64,000 nucleotides of DNA from positions 62,001 to 126,000 of the forward strand of contig NZ_FOEE01000013.1 of NCBI RefSeq assembly GCF_900110555.1, written 5' to 3'. Positions 10,148 through 19,765 of the stretch are shown here, in pieces; the first letter of the stretch is position 1, and every line of letters begins with the position of its first letter. A program made the position numbers and the translations under genes. The notes below the pieces were generated by a model, which was not told where the DNA came from, made no database searches, and worked only from the letters and a program-made list of their open reading frames with translations. Origin of the DNA: Trujillonella endophytica (lineage in GTDB: Bacteria > Actinomycetota > Actinomycetes > Mycobacteriales > Geodermatophilaceae).

Positions 10148-10342
10148 TCAGCAGCAGCGGTCGACCGCCCGGCGCTCGGCGACGGCGGACCTGATCCGCT
10201 CGAACTCCCGCCGGCTCATCGGCGGGTGCCCGTGCTCCGCGCACTCGGCGAGGTAGTCGTCCCAGCGCGCCTCGCCGCTCCACTCCCGCAGGTACCAGCG
10301 CACGCCCCGCCAGGCGCGGGTCAGCGGGCCCGCGGTCGTCAC
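10148..10342 (-). CDS. YbdD/YjiX family small protein
   Basis: A 64-residue protein of the YbdD/YjiX (DUF466) family, recognised by WRGVRWYLREWSGEARWDDYLAECAEHG and the C-terminal PMSRREFERIR segment. Family members are almost always encoded directly after cstA/btsT-type transporters and are thought to be needed for their function. Here the GTG start at 10342 overlaps the cstA stop codon in a GTGA, so translation is coupled. The protein ends in two adjacent cysteines (RCC). Confidence 0.88.
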   Translation of the reverse strand: MTTAGPLTRAWRGVRWYLREWSGEARWDDYLAECAEHGHPPMSRREFERIRSAVAERRAVDRCC

Positions 10343-12537
10343 GACCGGCTCCCGGTCAGCTCGCGCTGCTCGGCGTCGTGCCGGGCCATCGCCCGCTTCT
10401 CCTCCGCCGTGGCGAACAGGCCCGCGGGCTCGACGAGGTTCGAGGGCACCGGCGGCTCCTCGGTGGTCGGCACGCCACCGCGGGTGCGCAGGGCCCGCAC
10501 CACCACGACGACGGCGTGCACCGCGACGACCAGCACCAGCACCGCGAACACCGCCTGGAGGACGCCGTTGAGGGTGGAGTTGCGGATCACCTGGTCCATC
10601 TGCCCGACGTCCTGGGCCGGGGCCAGCACCTCGCCGGCGTCGCGCGCGTCGGCGTAGCGCTCGCGCTGGGCGAAGTAGCCGACGGCGGGATCGTCGGAGA
10701 ACACCTTCTGGTAGCTCGCCGTCATGGTCACGACGAGGTCCCAGACCAGCGGGATCCCCGACACCCAGGCGTAGCGCGCCCGGCCGTGCTTGACCAGCAG
10801 CACGGTGACCAGGAGCAGGGCGATGGCCGCCAGCAGCTGGTTGGCGATGCCGAACAGCGGGAACAGCTGGTTGACGCCGCCCAGGGGGTCGGTCACGCCG
10901 AGGTAGAGGATCGAGCCCCACAGGGCGACGACCACCGCGCTGGCGATGACGTTGCCCGGCCGCCAGGTGAGGTCGCCGAAGCGCTTCCAGACGTTGCCGA
11001 CCGTGTCCTGCAGCATGAACCGGCCCACCCGCGTGCCGGCGTCGACGGCCGTGAGGATGAACAGCGCCTCGAACATGATCGCGAAGTGGTACCAGAACGC
11101 CGCGAGCGAGCCGCCGAAGGCATCGGTGAGGATGTTGGAGATGCCGACGGCGAGGGTCGGCGCCCCGCCCGTCCGGGAGATCAGCGAGGGTTCCTGGACC
11201 GCCGCGGCGGCGGCCGCGAGGTCCTCGGCGGAGGTGTCGAAGCCCAGGCCCTGCACGAAGGTCGCGGCCGTCTCCGCGGTGCCCCCGGTGGCGCCGGCCG
11301 GGGCGTTCATCGCGTAGTAAAGGCCCTGGTCGATGACGACGGCGGCGATGAGCGCGCTGATCGCCACGAAGCTCTCCATGAGCATGCCGCCGTAGCCGAT
11401 CAGCCGGACGTGGCTCTCCTTGGCGAGCATCTTCGGCGTCGTCCCCGACGAGATCAGGGCGTGGAACCCCGACAGCGCGCCGCAGGCGATGGTGATGAAG
11501 ACGAACGGGAACAGCGAGCCCGCGAAGACGGGGCCGTTGCCCTCCTTGGCGAAGTCGGTGACCGCGTCGGCCGCCAGTACCGGCCGGGCCAGCAGCAGGC
11601 CGATCGCGAGCAGCACGATGACGCCGACCTTCATGAACGTCGACAGGTAGTCGCGCGGGGTCAGCAGCAGCCACACCGGCAGCACCGAGGCCACGAAGCC
11701 GTAGACGACGAGCGCGAGGACCAGCCACTCCTTGGAGAGGGTCAGCGCGTCGCCGAGGGGGGTGTCCTCGACGTAGCCGCCGCCGATGACGGCGGCCAGG
11801 AGCAGGGCGACGCCGATGCCGGTGGCCTCCAGCACCCGTCCGGGGCGCAGCACCCGCAGGTAGATGCCCATGAACAGCGCGATCGGGATCGTCAGCGCGA
11901 TGGAGAAGACGCCCCACGGCGACTCGGCCAGCGCGTTGACCACGATCAGCGCCAGCACGGCGAGGATGATGATCATGATGGCGAAGACGGCGATCAGCGC
12001 CGCGATCCCGCCGACCAGGCCGATCTCCTCGCGGACCATCTGGCCCAGGCTCTTGCCGTTGCGCCGCATCGAGAAGAACAGGACGGTCATGTCCTGGACC
12101 GCGCCGGCGAAGATGACGCCGACGATGATCCAGATCGTCCCCGGCAGGTAACCCATCTGGGCGGCCAGCACCGGCCCGACCAGCGGGCCCGCGCCGGCGA
12201 TCGCCGCGAAGTGGTGCCCGAACAGCACCCGGCGGTCGGTGATGTCGTAGTCCCGGCCGTCGGCGTTGCGCTCCGCCGGGGTGGCGCGGGAGTCGTCGAC
12301 GCGCAGCACCCGGCGGGCGATCCACCGCGAGTAGAAGCGGTAGGCGATCGCGTAGGAGCACAGCGCGGCGAACAGGATCCACAGCGCCGAGACGGTCTCG
12401 CCACGGGCGAGAGCCAGCACGGTCCACGCGACGGCACCGACGGCGGCGACCGCCGTCCAGATCAGGACCGAGCGCAGCGGCGGCCGTCGCCGGCCCGTGG
12501 TTCCGCCCGCGGTCTCCACCGTCGCCGTGGTCGACAT
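10339..12537 (-). CDS. cstA: CstA family carbon starvation / pyruvate transporter
   Basis: A 732-residue polytopic membrane protein of the CstA/BtsT family. Characterised relatives import pyruvate (and possibly peptides) during nutrient limitation. Recognised segments are RRVLFGHHFAAIAGAGPLVGPVLAAQMGYLP, FAGAVQDM, GNGPVFAGSLFPFVFITIACGALSGFHALISSGTTPK and the C-terminal FPLFGIANQLLAAIAL block, with well over ten hydrophobic helices. The ATG at 12537 has GGGAGG 5 nt upstream, which rules out the longer in-frame start at 12624. The downstream ybdD-like gene overlaps by 4 nt. A catabolite- or two-component-controlled promoter would be usual but no site is evident. Confidence 0.93.
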   Translation of the reverse strand: MSTTATVETAGGTTGRRRPPLRSVLIWTAVAAVGAVAWTVLALARGETVSALWILFAALCSYAIAYRFYSRWIARRVLRVDDSRATPAERNADGRDYDITDRRVLFGHHFAAIAGAGPLVGPVLAAQMGYLPGTIWIIVGVIFAGAVQDMTVLFFSMRRNGKSLGQMVREEIGLVGGIAALIAVFAIMIIILAVLALIVVNALAESPWGVFSIALTIPIALFMGIYLRVLRPGRVLEATGIGVALLLAAVIGGGYVEDTPLGDALTLSKEWLVLALVVYGFVASVLPVWLLLTPRDYLSTFMKVGVIVLLAIGLLLARPVLAADAVTDFAKEGNGPVFAGSLFPFVFITIACGALSGFHALISSGTTPKMLAKESHVRLIGYGGMLMESFVAISALIAAVVIDQGLYYAMNAPAGATGGTAETAATFVQGLGFDTSAEDLAAAAAAVQEPSLISRTGGAPTLAVGISNILTDAFGGSLAAFWYHFAIMFEALFILTAVDAGTRVGRFMLQDTVGNVWKRFGDLTWRPGNVIASAVVVALWGSILYLGVTDPLGGVNQLFPLFGIANQLLAAIALLLVTVLLVKHGRARYAWVSGIPLVWDLVVTMTASYQKVFSDDPAVGYFAQRERYADARDAGEVLAPAQDVGQMDQVIRNSTLNGVLQAVFAVLVLVVAVHAVVVVVRALRTRGGVPTTEEPPVPSNLVEPAGLFATAEEKRAMARHDAEQRELTGSRS

Positions 12538-12725
12538 GACGCCTCCCGCACACACCGGTGCAGCACCTCCGGCGGCGCTGCCCGTGGTGTGCCCAGGATG
12601 CGCACCCCGCGCGCGGTCCACCACTCGGCCGCCGTGGCGCCCACGTGCCGGAGCGCCGGCCGTGCCCGGGTCCTACCCTCGGGCGACATTCCCCACAGGG
12701 CGCATCGAGCGGGATCGGAGTGGGC

Positions 12726-13748
12726 ATGCCCCCTCACATGCAGTTTCCCGAGCCCAGGGGTCCCCTGAGCAGCGCCCTCCGCACCGGCCTGCTGACCGGG
12801 GAGCTGTCTCCCGACACGGTCGCCCTGGCCGAGCGGACGGCGGCCGCGAGCACCGACGCGCTCCTGGACGAGGACCTCCAGCTGACCCTCGCCGCCTGCT
12901 ACGAGCTGCACTACCGGGGGTTCGACGGCGTCGACGAGGCGTGGGAGTGGGACCCGGCGCTGCTGACGCTGCGTGCGCACCTGGAGCGGGCGCACCTGGC
13001 GGCGCTGCGCGCCCTGGTCGGTCCGGTGGCGGTCACCGGCGACCCGGTCGACCGGCAGCTCACCGCGCTGATCGCCGCGGACGACGGCCCGTCGCTGTCG
13101 CGCCACCTGGCCCGGTCCGGCTCGCTCGAGCAGTGGCGGGAGTACCTCGTGCTGCGCTCGGTCTACCACCTCAAGGAGGGCGACCCCCACACGTTCGCCG
13201 TCCCCCGGCTCAGCGGCCGGACCAAGGCCGCGATGGTCGAGATCCAGGCCGACGAGTACGGCGGCGGCTCCCCCGTGCGCATGCACAGCGAGCTCTTCCG
13301 CGGCCTGCTGCGCGACCTCGACCTCGACGACTCCTACGGCGCCCTGTGGGACCGGGCCCCCGCCCCGGCCTTCACCTCGGTCAACACGATGTCCCTGTTC
13401 GGGCTGCACCGGCGCTGGCGCGGCGCGGCGCTCGGGCACCTGACGGCCGTGGAGATGACGTCGTCGGAGCCCAGCCGCCGCTACTCCGCGGGGCTGCGCC
13501 GGCTGGGCCACGGCCCGGCGACCACCGTGTTCTACGACGAGCACGTCGAGGCCGACGCGGTGCACGAGCAGATCGCCGCCGTCGACATGTGCGGCTCGCT
13601 GGTCGACGGTGAGCCGGAGCTGACCGCCGACGTGCTGTTCGGCGCCGCCTGCTCCCTCGCCCTGGACGGGCTGACGGCGCGCCACCTGCTGGACGCGTGG
13701 GCGGCGGGCCGGTCGGCCCTGCGCGGGGAGAGCGCGCTCGCCGCCTGA
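12726..13748 (+). CDS. Iron-containing redox enzyme family (haem-oxygenase-like) protein
   Basis: A 340-residue predicted all-helical protein of the haem-oxygenase-like diiron oxidase/oxygenase type. Candidate metal ligands are in ACYELHYRGF, MVEIQADEYGGG and the C-terminal FYDEHVEADAVHEQIAAVDM, a spacing of E, D and H residues typical of this superfamily. The substrate cannot be deduced; related enzymes oxidise fatty acids or amine groups. The ATG at 12726 has GGAG upstream, and a TACCCT box at 12674 would give a leader of about 40 nt. In other actinobacteria I recall this family next to a CDGSH iron-sulfur gene; here the CDGSH gene lies at 15394, separated by a chemoreceptor. Fold assignment is fairly confident, activity is not. 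Confidence 0.78.
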   Translation: MPPHMQFPEPRGPLSSALRTGLLTGELSPDTVALAERTAAASTDALLDEDLQLTLAACYELHYRGFDGVDEAWEWDPALLTLRAHLERAHLAALRALVGPVAVTGDPVDRQLTALIAADDGPSLSRHLARSGSLEQWREYLVLRSVYHLKEGDPHTFAVPRLSGRTKAAMVEIQADEYGGGSPVRMHSELFRGLLRDLDLDDSYGALWDRAPAPAFTSVNTMSLFGLHRRWRGAALGHLTAVEMTSSEPSRRYSAGLRRLGHGPATTVFYDEHVEADAVHEQIAAVDMCGSLVDGEPELTADVLFGAACSLALDGLTARHLLDAWAAGRSALRGESALAA

Positions 13749-13844
13749 GTCGGGGCGTTACCGATACGCCGCCGCCCTCGGGTGGATCCGGACGATGCGT
13801 TGCCGAAAGGGAAGGCGCCGCTCCACGACCCCGGAGGACCTCCC

Positions 13845-15392
13845 ATGTGGCGACGTACCGACCCGACCGTGCCCGCCCCGGGAACGCCCATGCCCCGCGA
13901 CGTCGAGGCGCTCGAGCAGGTGCTCGCCGCCCTGGACGAGGGCGTCACCGACGAGGCCGACGCCCACGTCAAGGTGACGACGACGACGGTCCGCGCCCTC
14001 GGCCTGGCCTACGGCGGCATCTGGATGCCGAGCGGCGACGGCTTCGAGCTGGTCGCCGAGCAGGGCGAGCTGACCCCGGCGATGGCCGCGACGTGGCAGC
14101 CCGGGACCGTGATGTCACCGCAGGACGGCCTCGGCGGCCGGGCCATGCGCGAACGGCGCCCCGTGCTGATGGACCCCGACACCGACACCAGCGCCTGCCT
14201 GCGCTGGGCCACCGCGATGGCCGCCGGCGCCCGGCACGGATGCGTGCTGCCCATCGTCGAGGGCGGCCGGGTGGTGGCCCTGCAGGAGTACTACTCCCGC
14301 GCCGAGCTGCCCTTCTTCGGTGGCCGGTCGGAGAAGTGGCAGGCCATCGGCCGGGTGGCCGCACACGCCCGCCGGGCCGCCATCGCGACCTCACAGCTCC
14401 AGGAGACCCTCAACGACCGCGAGGCGGTCACCACCGTCGTCGCCCGCGTCGGCCAGGCCACCGACGAGCAGTCGGCGCTGCGCATCGCGCTGGAGACGGT
14501 GCGCACCGCGTTCGGCTGGGCCTACGGCTCCTACTGGGCGCTGGACGAGGAATCGGGGGTCCTGCGGTTCGGCGTCGAGTCCGGATCGGCCGGCGACGAG
14601 TTCCGGAAGGTCACCCTCTCGGCCAGCTTCGCCGAGGGCGTGGGCCTGTCCGGCCGCGCGTGGCGCAAGCGCGAGCTGGTCTTCGTCCGGGACCTGGCCG
14701 AGGTGACCGACTGCGTGCGCCGCCCGGCGGCCCAGCGGGCGGGGGTCAAGTCCGGGGTGTGCTTCCCGATCCTCTCCGAGGGGCGCGTCATCGGGACGAT
14801 GGACTTCTTCGTCACCGAGACGATCGACCTCACCGAGTCCCGCGGCGCGGCGCTGCGCAACGTGCAGCAGCTGGTCTCCCAGCGGCTGGACATCCTGCGC
14901 CGCGCCGAGGCCGATGCCGTCAACTCCAGGGCGCTGCTGGAGACCGTCTCGGTGCTGCGCGAGGCCGCCGACGAGGCCGGCCGCGTCGCGGAGGGGGCGG
15001 TCGCGCAGGCGTCGTCGATGACCGCGGAGGTGGCCGCTCTCGGCACCGCGTCGGCCGCGGTGGGCGACGTCATCGCCATCATCTCCGGCATTGCCGACCA
15101 GACGAACCTGCTCGCGCTCAACGCCACCATCGAGGCCGCCCGCGCCGGCGAGCTGGGCCGGGGCTTCGCCGTCGTCGCCAGCGAGGTCAAGGACCTGGCC
15201 CGGGAGACCGCGGCCGCCACCAAGAAGGTGTCGGAGCAGATCGCCGGCATCCAGGTGAGCAGCGAGCAGGTGTCGGCCGGCATCCACGCGACGAGCGAGG
15301 TCATCCGTCAGCTGGACGCCGTGCAGAGCCGCATGGGTGAGGTGCTCGAGCAGCAGGTGCAGATGGCGAAGGCGTTCGAGAACAGGGGCTGA
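13845..15392 (+). CDS. Soluble methyl-accepting chemotaxis protein with two GAF domains
   Basis: A 515-residue cytoplasmic chemoreceptor. There is no membrane segment or signal peptide. Two GAF-like sensor domains occupy about 20-185 and 200-375; each shows a [10 protein letters not shown] or [10 protein letters not shown] type core and a C[VF]LPI/C[VF]PI strand ([31 protein letters not shown]). The C-terminal signalling domain at about 390-510 carries the conserved hairpin tip [20 protein letters not shown] and the [16 protein letters not shown] segment that contacts CheA/CheW. The domain is short, with a single methylation-helix pair. The ATG at 13845 has GGAGG 7 nt upstream, better than the GTG at 13782. 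An accgatac motif lies about 90 nt upstream. Ligand unknown. Confidence 0.9.
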   Translation: MWRRTDPTVPAPGTPMPRDVEALEQVLAALDEGVTDEADAHVKVTTTTVRALGLAYGGIWMPSGDGFELVAEQGELTPAMAATWQPGTVMSPQDGLGGRAMRERRPVLMDPDTDTSACLRWATAMAAGARHGCVLPIVEGGRVVALQEYYSRAELPFFGGRSEKWQAIGRVAAHARRAAIATSQLQETLNDREAVTTVVARVGQATDEQSALRIALETVRTAFGWAYGSYWALDEESGVLRFGVESGSAGDEFRKVTLSASFAEGVGLSGRAWRKRELVFVRDLAEVTDCVRRPAAQRAGVKSGVCFPILSEGRVIGTMDFFVTETIDLTESRGAALRNVQQLVSQRLDILRRAEADAVNSRALLETVSVLREAADEAGRVAEGAVAQASSMTAEVAALGTASAAVGDVIAIISGIADQTNLLALNATIEAARAGELGRGFAVVASEVKDLARETAAATKKVSEQIAGIQVSSEQVSAGIHATSEVIRQLDAVQSRMGEVLEQQVQMAKAFENRG

Positions 15393-15393
15393 C

Positions 15394-15690
15394 TCAGCCG
15401 GGCTCCCCGGTCCCCGTCCCCCCGGCGAGGTGCGCGGCGGGCCGGGGCCGGCTGGGCGCGCTCGGCGCGGAGAACCCGGCGCGCTTGTGGGTGCCGTCGC
15501 AGAAGGGCTTGATCCCCGACTTCCCGCAGCGGCACAGCGCCACCGTGTCGCGGCCCGGGTCGATCTCGACGCCGTCGTCCCCCACCAGCCGGAAGTCGCC
15601 GCGCACGATCAGCGGGCCGTCCCGGTAGGGGGTGATGGTCGCACCGCGCTCGGGGGTGGGCGGGGCGTCGTCGGTCGGCTGCGCGGTCAC
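15394..15690 (-). CDS. CDGSH iron-sulfur domain protein
   Basis: A 98-residue protein with one CDGSH-type 2Fe-2S domain. The cluster ligands are C53, C55, C64 and H68 in CRCGKSGIKPFCDGTH, the 3-Cys/1-His pattern of the mitoNEET-like family. Such proteins transfer electrons or clusters. The N-terminal 40 residues form a small beta domain (TPYRDGPLIVRGDFRLV), common in bacterial members. The start is the GTG at 15690. It converges on the chemoreceptor gene with a 1-bp gap, and probably functions with the diiron-type protein at 12726, which I infer from common gene pairing rather than from an operon here. Confidence 0.9.
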   Translation of the reverse strand: MTAQPTDDAPPTPERGATITPYRDGPLIVRGDFRLVGDDGVEIDPGRDTVALCRCGKSGIKPFCDGTHKRAGFSAPSAPSRPRPAAHLAGGTGTGEPG

Positions 15691-15752
15691 CGCCCCAGCG
15701 TGCCCCGGGGCGGCGACCACCACACACCCGGTCCCCCGACCGGGGACCCGGA

Positions 15753-16556
15753 CTACCGATCGCGGGGGGACGAACGGCGGGAGCCGCCCTCCTCGGCGGC
15801 CCGGACCTCCGCGGGCAGCTCCGCTCCGGTGCGGTCGACCGCGGCCTCGCCGCCGCGGGCCTCCCGCGTCTCGTCGAGGGTCGGGGGCCGCAGCACCCGG
15901 GCGACCGCGACCGCCAGCGCCCCGCCGATCAGCGGCGCGAGGATGAACAGCCACACGTGCTCCAGCGGTTCGCCGCCGGCGAACAGCGCCGGCCCCAGCG
16001 AGCGGGCCGGGTTGACCGACGTGCCGTCCAGCGGGATGCCGATCAGGTGGACGGCGGTCAGCACCAGGCCGATCGCGAGCCCGGCGAACCCGGGCGCCGC
16101 GGCCTTGCCGGTGACCAGCAGGACGACGAACACGAGCATGAAGGTCAGCAGGACCTCGAGCACGAAGGCGCCGCCCCCGCTGATCGTGGCCCCCCAGTCG
16201 TTGCTGCCGAGCGCGCCGGTCTGGTCCTCGACGTCGCCGAACCCGCTGGTGAGCAGCTTCAGCACGGCCGCGCCGGCGATGCCGCCGGCGAACTGGGCCA
16301 CCCAGTAGCCGGCCGCCTCCTTGGCGACCATGCCGCCCGACAGCAGGACACCGAGGGTGACGGCGGGATTGATGTGGCAGCCCGAGACCGGCCCGATGGC
16401 GTAGGCGAGGGCCAGCAGCACGAACCCGAACGCGAAGGCGACCCCGACGGGGCCCAGCGCGTCGAATCCGGCCACCGCTGAGCCGACCGCGAGGAACACC
16501 AGCAGCGCCGTCCCGAGGAACTCGGCGATCAGCGAACGCACGAACACAGGTGACAC
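15753..16556 (-). CDS. aqpZ: Aquaporin (MIP family)
   Basis: A 267-residue channel with six membrane helices and the two pore NPA motifs at 63-65 (HINPAVTLGV) and 182-184 (SVNPARSLGPA). The arginine after the second NPA and the histidine in LTAVHLIGIP suggest a water-selective AqpZ-like filter rather than a glycerol facilitator. The N-terminal SLIAEFLGTALLVFLAVGS is typical. The acidic 35-residue C-terminal tail is longer than usual. The start is the GTG at 16556, with GGAGG 12 nt upstream on the same strand. It lies downstream of glnE on the minus strand, after a hairpin. Confidence 0.92.
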   Translation of the reverse strand: MSPVFVRSLIAEFLGTALLVFLAVGSAVAGFDALGPVGVAFAFGFVLLALAYAIGPVSGCHINPAVTLGVLLSGGMVAKEAAGYWVAQFAGGIAGAAVLKLLTSGFGDVEDQTGALGSNDWGATISGGGAFVLEVLLTFMLVFVVLLVTGKAAAPGFAGLAIGLVLTAVHLIGIPLDGTSVNPARSLGPALFAGGEPLEHVWLFILAPLIGGALAVAVARVLRPPTLDETREARGGEAAVDRTGAELPAEVRAAEEGGSRRSSPRDR

Positions 16557-16568
16557 GACGCCCCCATT

Positions 16569-16600
16569 CCTCCGGCCTCCCCCGACCGCTCGGCCGGAGG
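16569..16600 (-). terminator. Hairpin downstream of glnE
   Basis: A 9-bp stem cctccggcc/ggccggagg with a 14-nt loop, about 60 nt past the glnE stop and just before the aquaporin start. A second imperfect hairpin (gcagccgg/ccggctgc) lies between it and the glnE stop. It probably ends the GATase-glnE transcript. Confidence 0.5.
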
Positions 16601-16660
16601 GCCCCCGTGCAGCCGGCGCCCAGCATGGTGCCCCGGCTGCCGACACGCCAGGGCAGGGCG

Positions 16661-19600
16661 TCAGCCGGCGGGCGGCTGCCCGTAGAAGACCTGCTCCACG
16701 ACCGTGCGGGCGTGCCGGGTGGTGCGGCCGTACTCGTCGAGGAACTGCCCGGGCTCGACGTCCGGCCCGGCACCGCTGGCCCGTGCCACGCCGGCCAGCT
16801 CCACCCCCGGGCGGGGCAGCTGGTCGCTGGGCCGGCCCCGCACCAGGAAGATCGCGTTCCGGGCGCGCGTGGCCAGCTGCCACGCGGTGCGCAGCGCCTC
16901 GCCCTGCTCGGCCTCCAGGTGCCCGGCGGCCACCAGCGCGTCCAGCGCCTCCCCGGTGGAGGTGACCTGCAGTCGCGGTTCGCCGGCCGCGTGCTGCAGC
17001 TGCAGCAGCTGGACGGTCCACTCGACGTCGGCCAGGCCACCGCGCCCGAGTTTCGTGTGGGTGGCCGGATCGGCGCCGCGGGGCAGCCGCTCTCGCTCGA
17101 CGCGGGCCTTGATCCGCCGGATCTCGGCGACCTGCTCGGCGCTGAGGCCGCCCGCGGGGTACCGCAGCGGCTGGATCATCTCCACGAACGCCGTCGCCAG
17201 CGCCTCGTCCCCGGCGACCGGCGCCGCGCGCAGCAGCGCCTGGATCTCCCACACCGACACCCAGCGCTCGTAGTACTCGCGGAAGGCGTCCAGGCTGCGG
17301 ACCAGCGCGCCCTGCCGGCCCTCGGGCCGCAGGTCGGCGTCGACCTCGAACGCCGGGTCGGGCGCCGGCTCGCCGAGCAGCCGGCGCAGCGTGTGGGCGA
17401 CGGCGTTGGCCGCGGCCGTCGCCTTCCCCTCGTCGGCCCCCTCCCGCGCGCGCGAGACGAACAGGACGTCGGCGTCCGAGCCGTACCCCATCTCGCCCCC
17501 GCCGAGGCGCCCCATGCCGATGACGGCGAGGTCCACGGGCATCTCGTCGACGCCGATGCCCGTGCCCGCGGCATGGGCGCGGACGGCGACGTCGAGGCCG
17601 ACCTGCAGCGTGGCGACCGCGATGTCGGTGAGCGCGCACCCCACCCGGACGACGTCCAGCCGGCCCAGCAGGTCCGCCGACGACACCCGCAGCAGCTCCT
17701 GGCGCCGCAGCCCGCGCAGCACGCGGATGCCCGCCTCGGGGTCCGCGGCCCGGCCGGCCGCCTGCCGCCAGGCGCGGGTCAGGGTGTCGGCGGAGCGGGG
17801 CTCGAGCTCGTCGTCGTCGGCAAGCAGCCGCAGGGCCTCCGGCGCCCGGGTGAGCAACCCGGCCACGTACTGGCTGGACCCGAGCAGCTGGGCCAGCCGC
17901 TCGACCACCTGCCCCTCGTCGCGCAGCAGTCGCAGGAACCACTGGTTGCCGCCGAGCGCCTCGCTGACCTGGCGGTAGGCGAGCAGCCCCGCGTCGGGGT
18001 CGGGGCAGTCGGCCAGCGTCTGCAGCACCACCGGCAGCAGGTACTTCTGCATGGACGCCGAGCGGCTCACGCCGCCGGTCAGGGCGCCCATGTGCCGCAG
18101 CGCCCCCTCGGCGTCGGCGAACCCGAGGGCGCGCAGCCAGTCGCCGGCGGCCTTCGATCCCAGCTGGGCGGCCTCGGCGGGCACCTTCGCCACCGCCGAG
18201 AGCAGCGGGCGGTAGAAGAGCTTCTCGTGCAGCCGGCGCACCTCGCGGGTGTGCAGGGCGAGCTCGGCGTCGAGGACGGCGACGGCGTCGCCCCGGTGGT
18301 CGGGCTTGTACCCCAGCGAGCGGGCCAGCCAGCGCAGCTGCTGCTCGTCGGTGGGCAGCAGGTGGGTGCGGCGCAGGCGGAGCAGCTGCAGCCGGTGCTC
18401 GACCGTGCGCAGGAACCGGTAGGAGGCGATCAGCGTGGCAGCGTCGTCGCGACCCACGTAGCCGCCGGTCGACAGCGCCATGAGCGCCGGCAGGGTGCCG
18501 CCGACGCGCAGGGTCCGGTCCACCCGGCCGTGCACGAGCTGCAGCAGCTGGACGGCGAACTCCACGTCGCGCAGCCCGCCGCGGCCGAGCTTGAGCTCGC
18601 GGTCGGCGTGGCCGGCCGGGATGTTGGCCTCCACCCGCCGGCGCATGGCCTGCACCTCGGCGACGAAGCCGGGGCGGTCGCCGGCCTCCCAGACCCGCGG
18701 GAACAGCTCCTCGACGTAGGCCCGCCCCAGGTCGGGGTCGCCGGCGACCGGCCGCATCTTCAGCAGCGCCTGGAACTCCCAGGTGTGCGCCCACTGCCGG
18801 TAGTAGTTCGCGTGCCCGGAGAGGGTCCGGACCAGCACCCCGGCCTTGCCCTCGGGGCGCAGCGCCGCGTCGACCTCCCAGGCCGCCTCGCGGCAGATCC
18901 GCATGAGCGCCGCGGCGACCCGGGTGGCGCTGCTGAGCGCGGGCGCCTCGGGGTCGTCGGGGTCGACCGGCTCGGCGACGAAGACCACGTCGACGTCGCT
19001 GACGTAGTTGAGCTCCCGCCCGCCGGTCTTGCCCAGGGCGATGACCGCGAGCCGGCAGGGCGCCGCCGAGGCGGGCTGCTCGGCGACGGCGACGGCCAGC
19101 CCCGCGGCGAGGACGGCGGCGGCGATGTCGGCCAGCTCGGTGGCGACCTCCTCGGCGGGCACGGAGTCCCCCAGGTCGCGGCCGGCCAGCGACAGGATCG
19201 CCCGGCGGTAGGCCAGCCGGAGGTCGGCCACCCGCTGCGGGGTCGCGTCCGGTGCCGCCCGGCCCAGGCGCACGCCCCACGGCGGGTCGTCGGGGTCGGC
19301 GCCGACCGCGGCCAGCATCCGCCGCTGCAACGCCTGCGGCGTGGGCCGCGCGAGGCCCCGCTCGTCGTCGCCGCCGTCGTCCAGCACGGTCCAGTCGCCG
19401 GGGTGGGTGGCCAGGTGGTCGGCCAGCCCGGAGCTCGCGCCGAGCACCGCCAGCAGGCGGCTGCGCAGCTGCGCGGACCCCCGCAACCGGGCGAGCAGGG
19501 CGGCCGCGGACCCGCCGGAGCGGTCGTCCCGGTCCAGCGACTCGACCAGCCGTCGCAGGGAGAACACCGCGAGGTCCGGATCGCCGGCGCGGGCCAGCGC

Positions 19601-19765
19601 GGAGACGACCGGAGCGGCCTCGGGGTCGGCCGGCTCGTTGCGCTCCAGGTCCCACAGCCCGAGCGCGGGGTCCGACAGCAGCTCGGCGGCCCTCGCCCCG
19701 TCGCTGAAGCCGAACCGGACCAGCCGGACGACGGCGGGCCGCGGGATCTCCCGGGACGCGGTCAC
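16661..19765 (-). CDS. glnE: Glutamine synthetase adenylyltransferase/deadenylylase
   Basis: A 1034-residue bifunctional enzyme that attaches AMP to, or removes it from, the conserved tyrosine of glutamine synthetase (Tyr406 of GlnA1 here), in response to nitrogen status. Two nucleotidyltransferase domains are seen: VIALGKTGGRELNYVSDVDVVF near residue 245 and VIGMGRLGGGEMGYGSDADVLF near 750. Each is followed by a helical KLGRGGLxDVEWxVQLLQL-like segment (KLGRGGLRDVEFAVQLLQL and KLGRGGLADVEWTVQLLQL). The start is the GTG at 19765, which overlaps the stop codon of the upstream amidotransferase gene in GTGA, so the two are translationally coupled. It follows the mycobacterial order glnA1-glnE-glnA2 apart from inserted genes. 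Confidence 0.97.
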   Translation of the reverse strand: MTASREIPRPAVVRLVRFGFSDGARAAELLSDPALGLWDLERNEPADPEAAPVVSALARAGDPDLAVFSLRRLVESLDRDDRSGGSAAALLARLRGSAQLRSRLLAVLGASSGLADHLATHPGDWTVLDDGGDDERGLARPTPQALQRRMLAAVGADPDDPPWGVRLGRAAPDATPQRVADLRLAYRRAILSLAGRDLGDSVPAEEVATELADIAAAVLAAGLAVAVAEQPASAAPCRLAVIALGKTGGRELNYVSDVDVVFVAEPVDPDDPEAPALSSATRVAAALMRICREAAWEVDAALRPEGKAGVLVRTLSGHANYYRQWAHTWEFQALLKMRPVAGDPDLGRAYVEELFPRVWEAGDRPGFVAEVQAMRRRVEANIPAGHADRELKLGRGGLRDVEFAVQLLQLVHGRVDRTLRVGGTLPALMALSTGGYVGRDDAATLIASYRFLRTVEHRLQLLRLRRTHLLPTDEQQLRWLARSLGYKPDHRGDAVAVLDAELALHTREVRRLHEKLFYRPLLSAVAKVPAEAAQLGSKAAGDWLRALGFADAEGALRHMGALTGGVSRSASMQKYLLPVVLQTLADCPDPDAGLLAYRQVSEALGGNQWFLRLLRDEGQVVERLAQLLGSSQYVAGLLTRAPEALRLLADDDELEPRSADTLTRAWRQAAGRAADPEAGIRVLRGLRRQELLRVSSADLLGRLDVVRVGCALTDIAVATLQVGLDVAVRAHAAGTGIGVDEMPVDLAVIGMGRLGGGEMGYGSDADVLFVSRAREGADEGKATAAANAVAHTLRRLLGEPAPDPAFEVDADLRPEGRQGALVRSLDAFREYYERWVSVWEIQALLRAAPVAGDEALATAFVEMIQPLRYPAGGLSAEQVAEIRRIKARVERERLPRGADPATHTKLGRGGLADVEWTVQLLQLQHAAGEPRLQVTSTGEALDALVAAGHLEAEQGEALRTAWQLATRARNAIFLVRGRPSDQLPRPGVELAGVARASGAGPDVEPGQFLDEYGRTTRHARTVVEQVFYGQPPAG

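Noticed and set aside
10378-12768. 796-residue open frame opposite cstA
   Set aside because: Antisense shadow of cstA with low-complexity composition.
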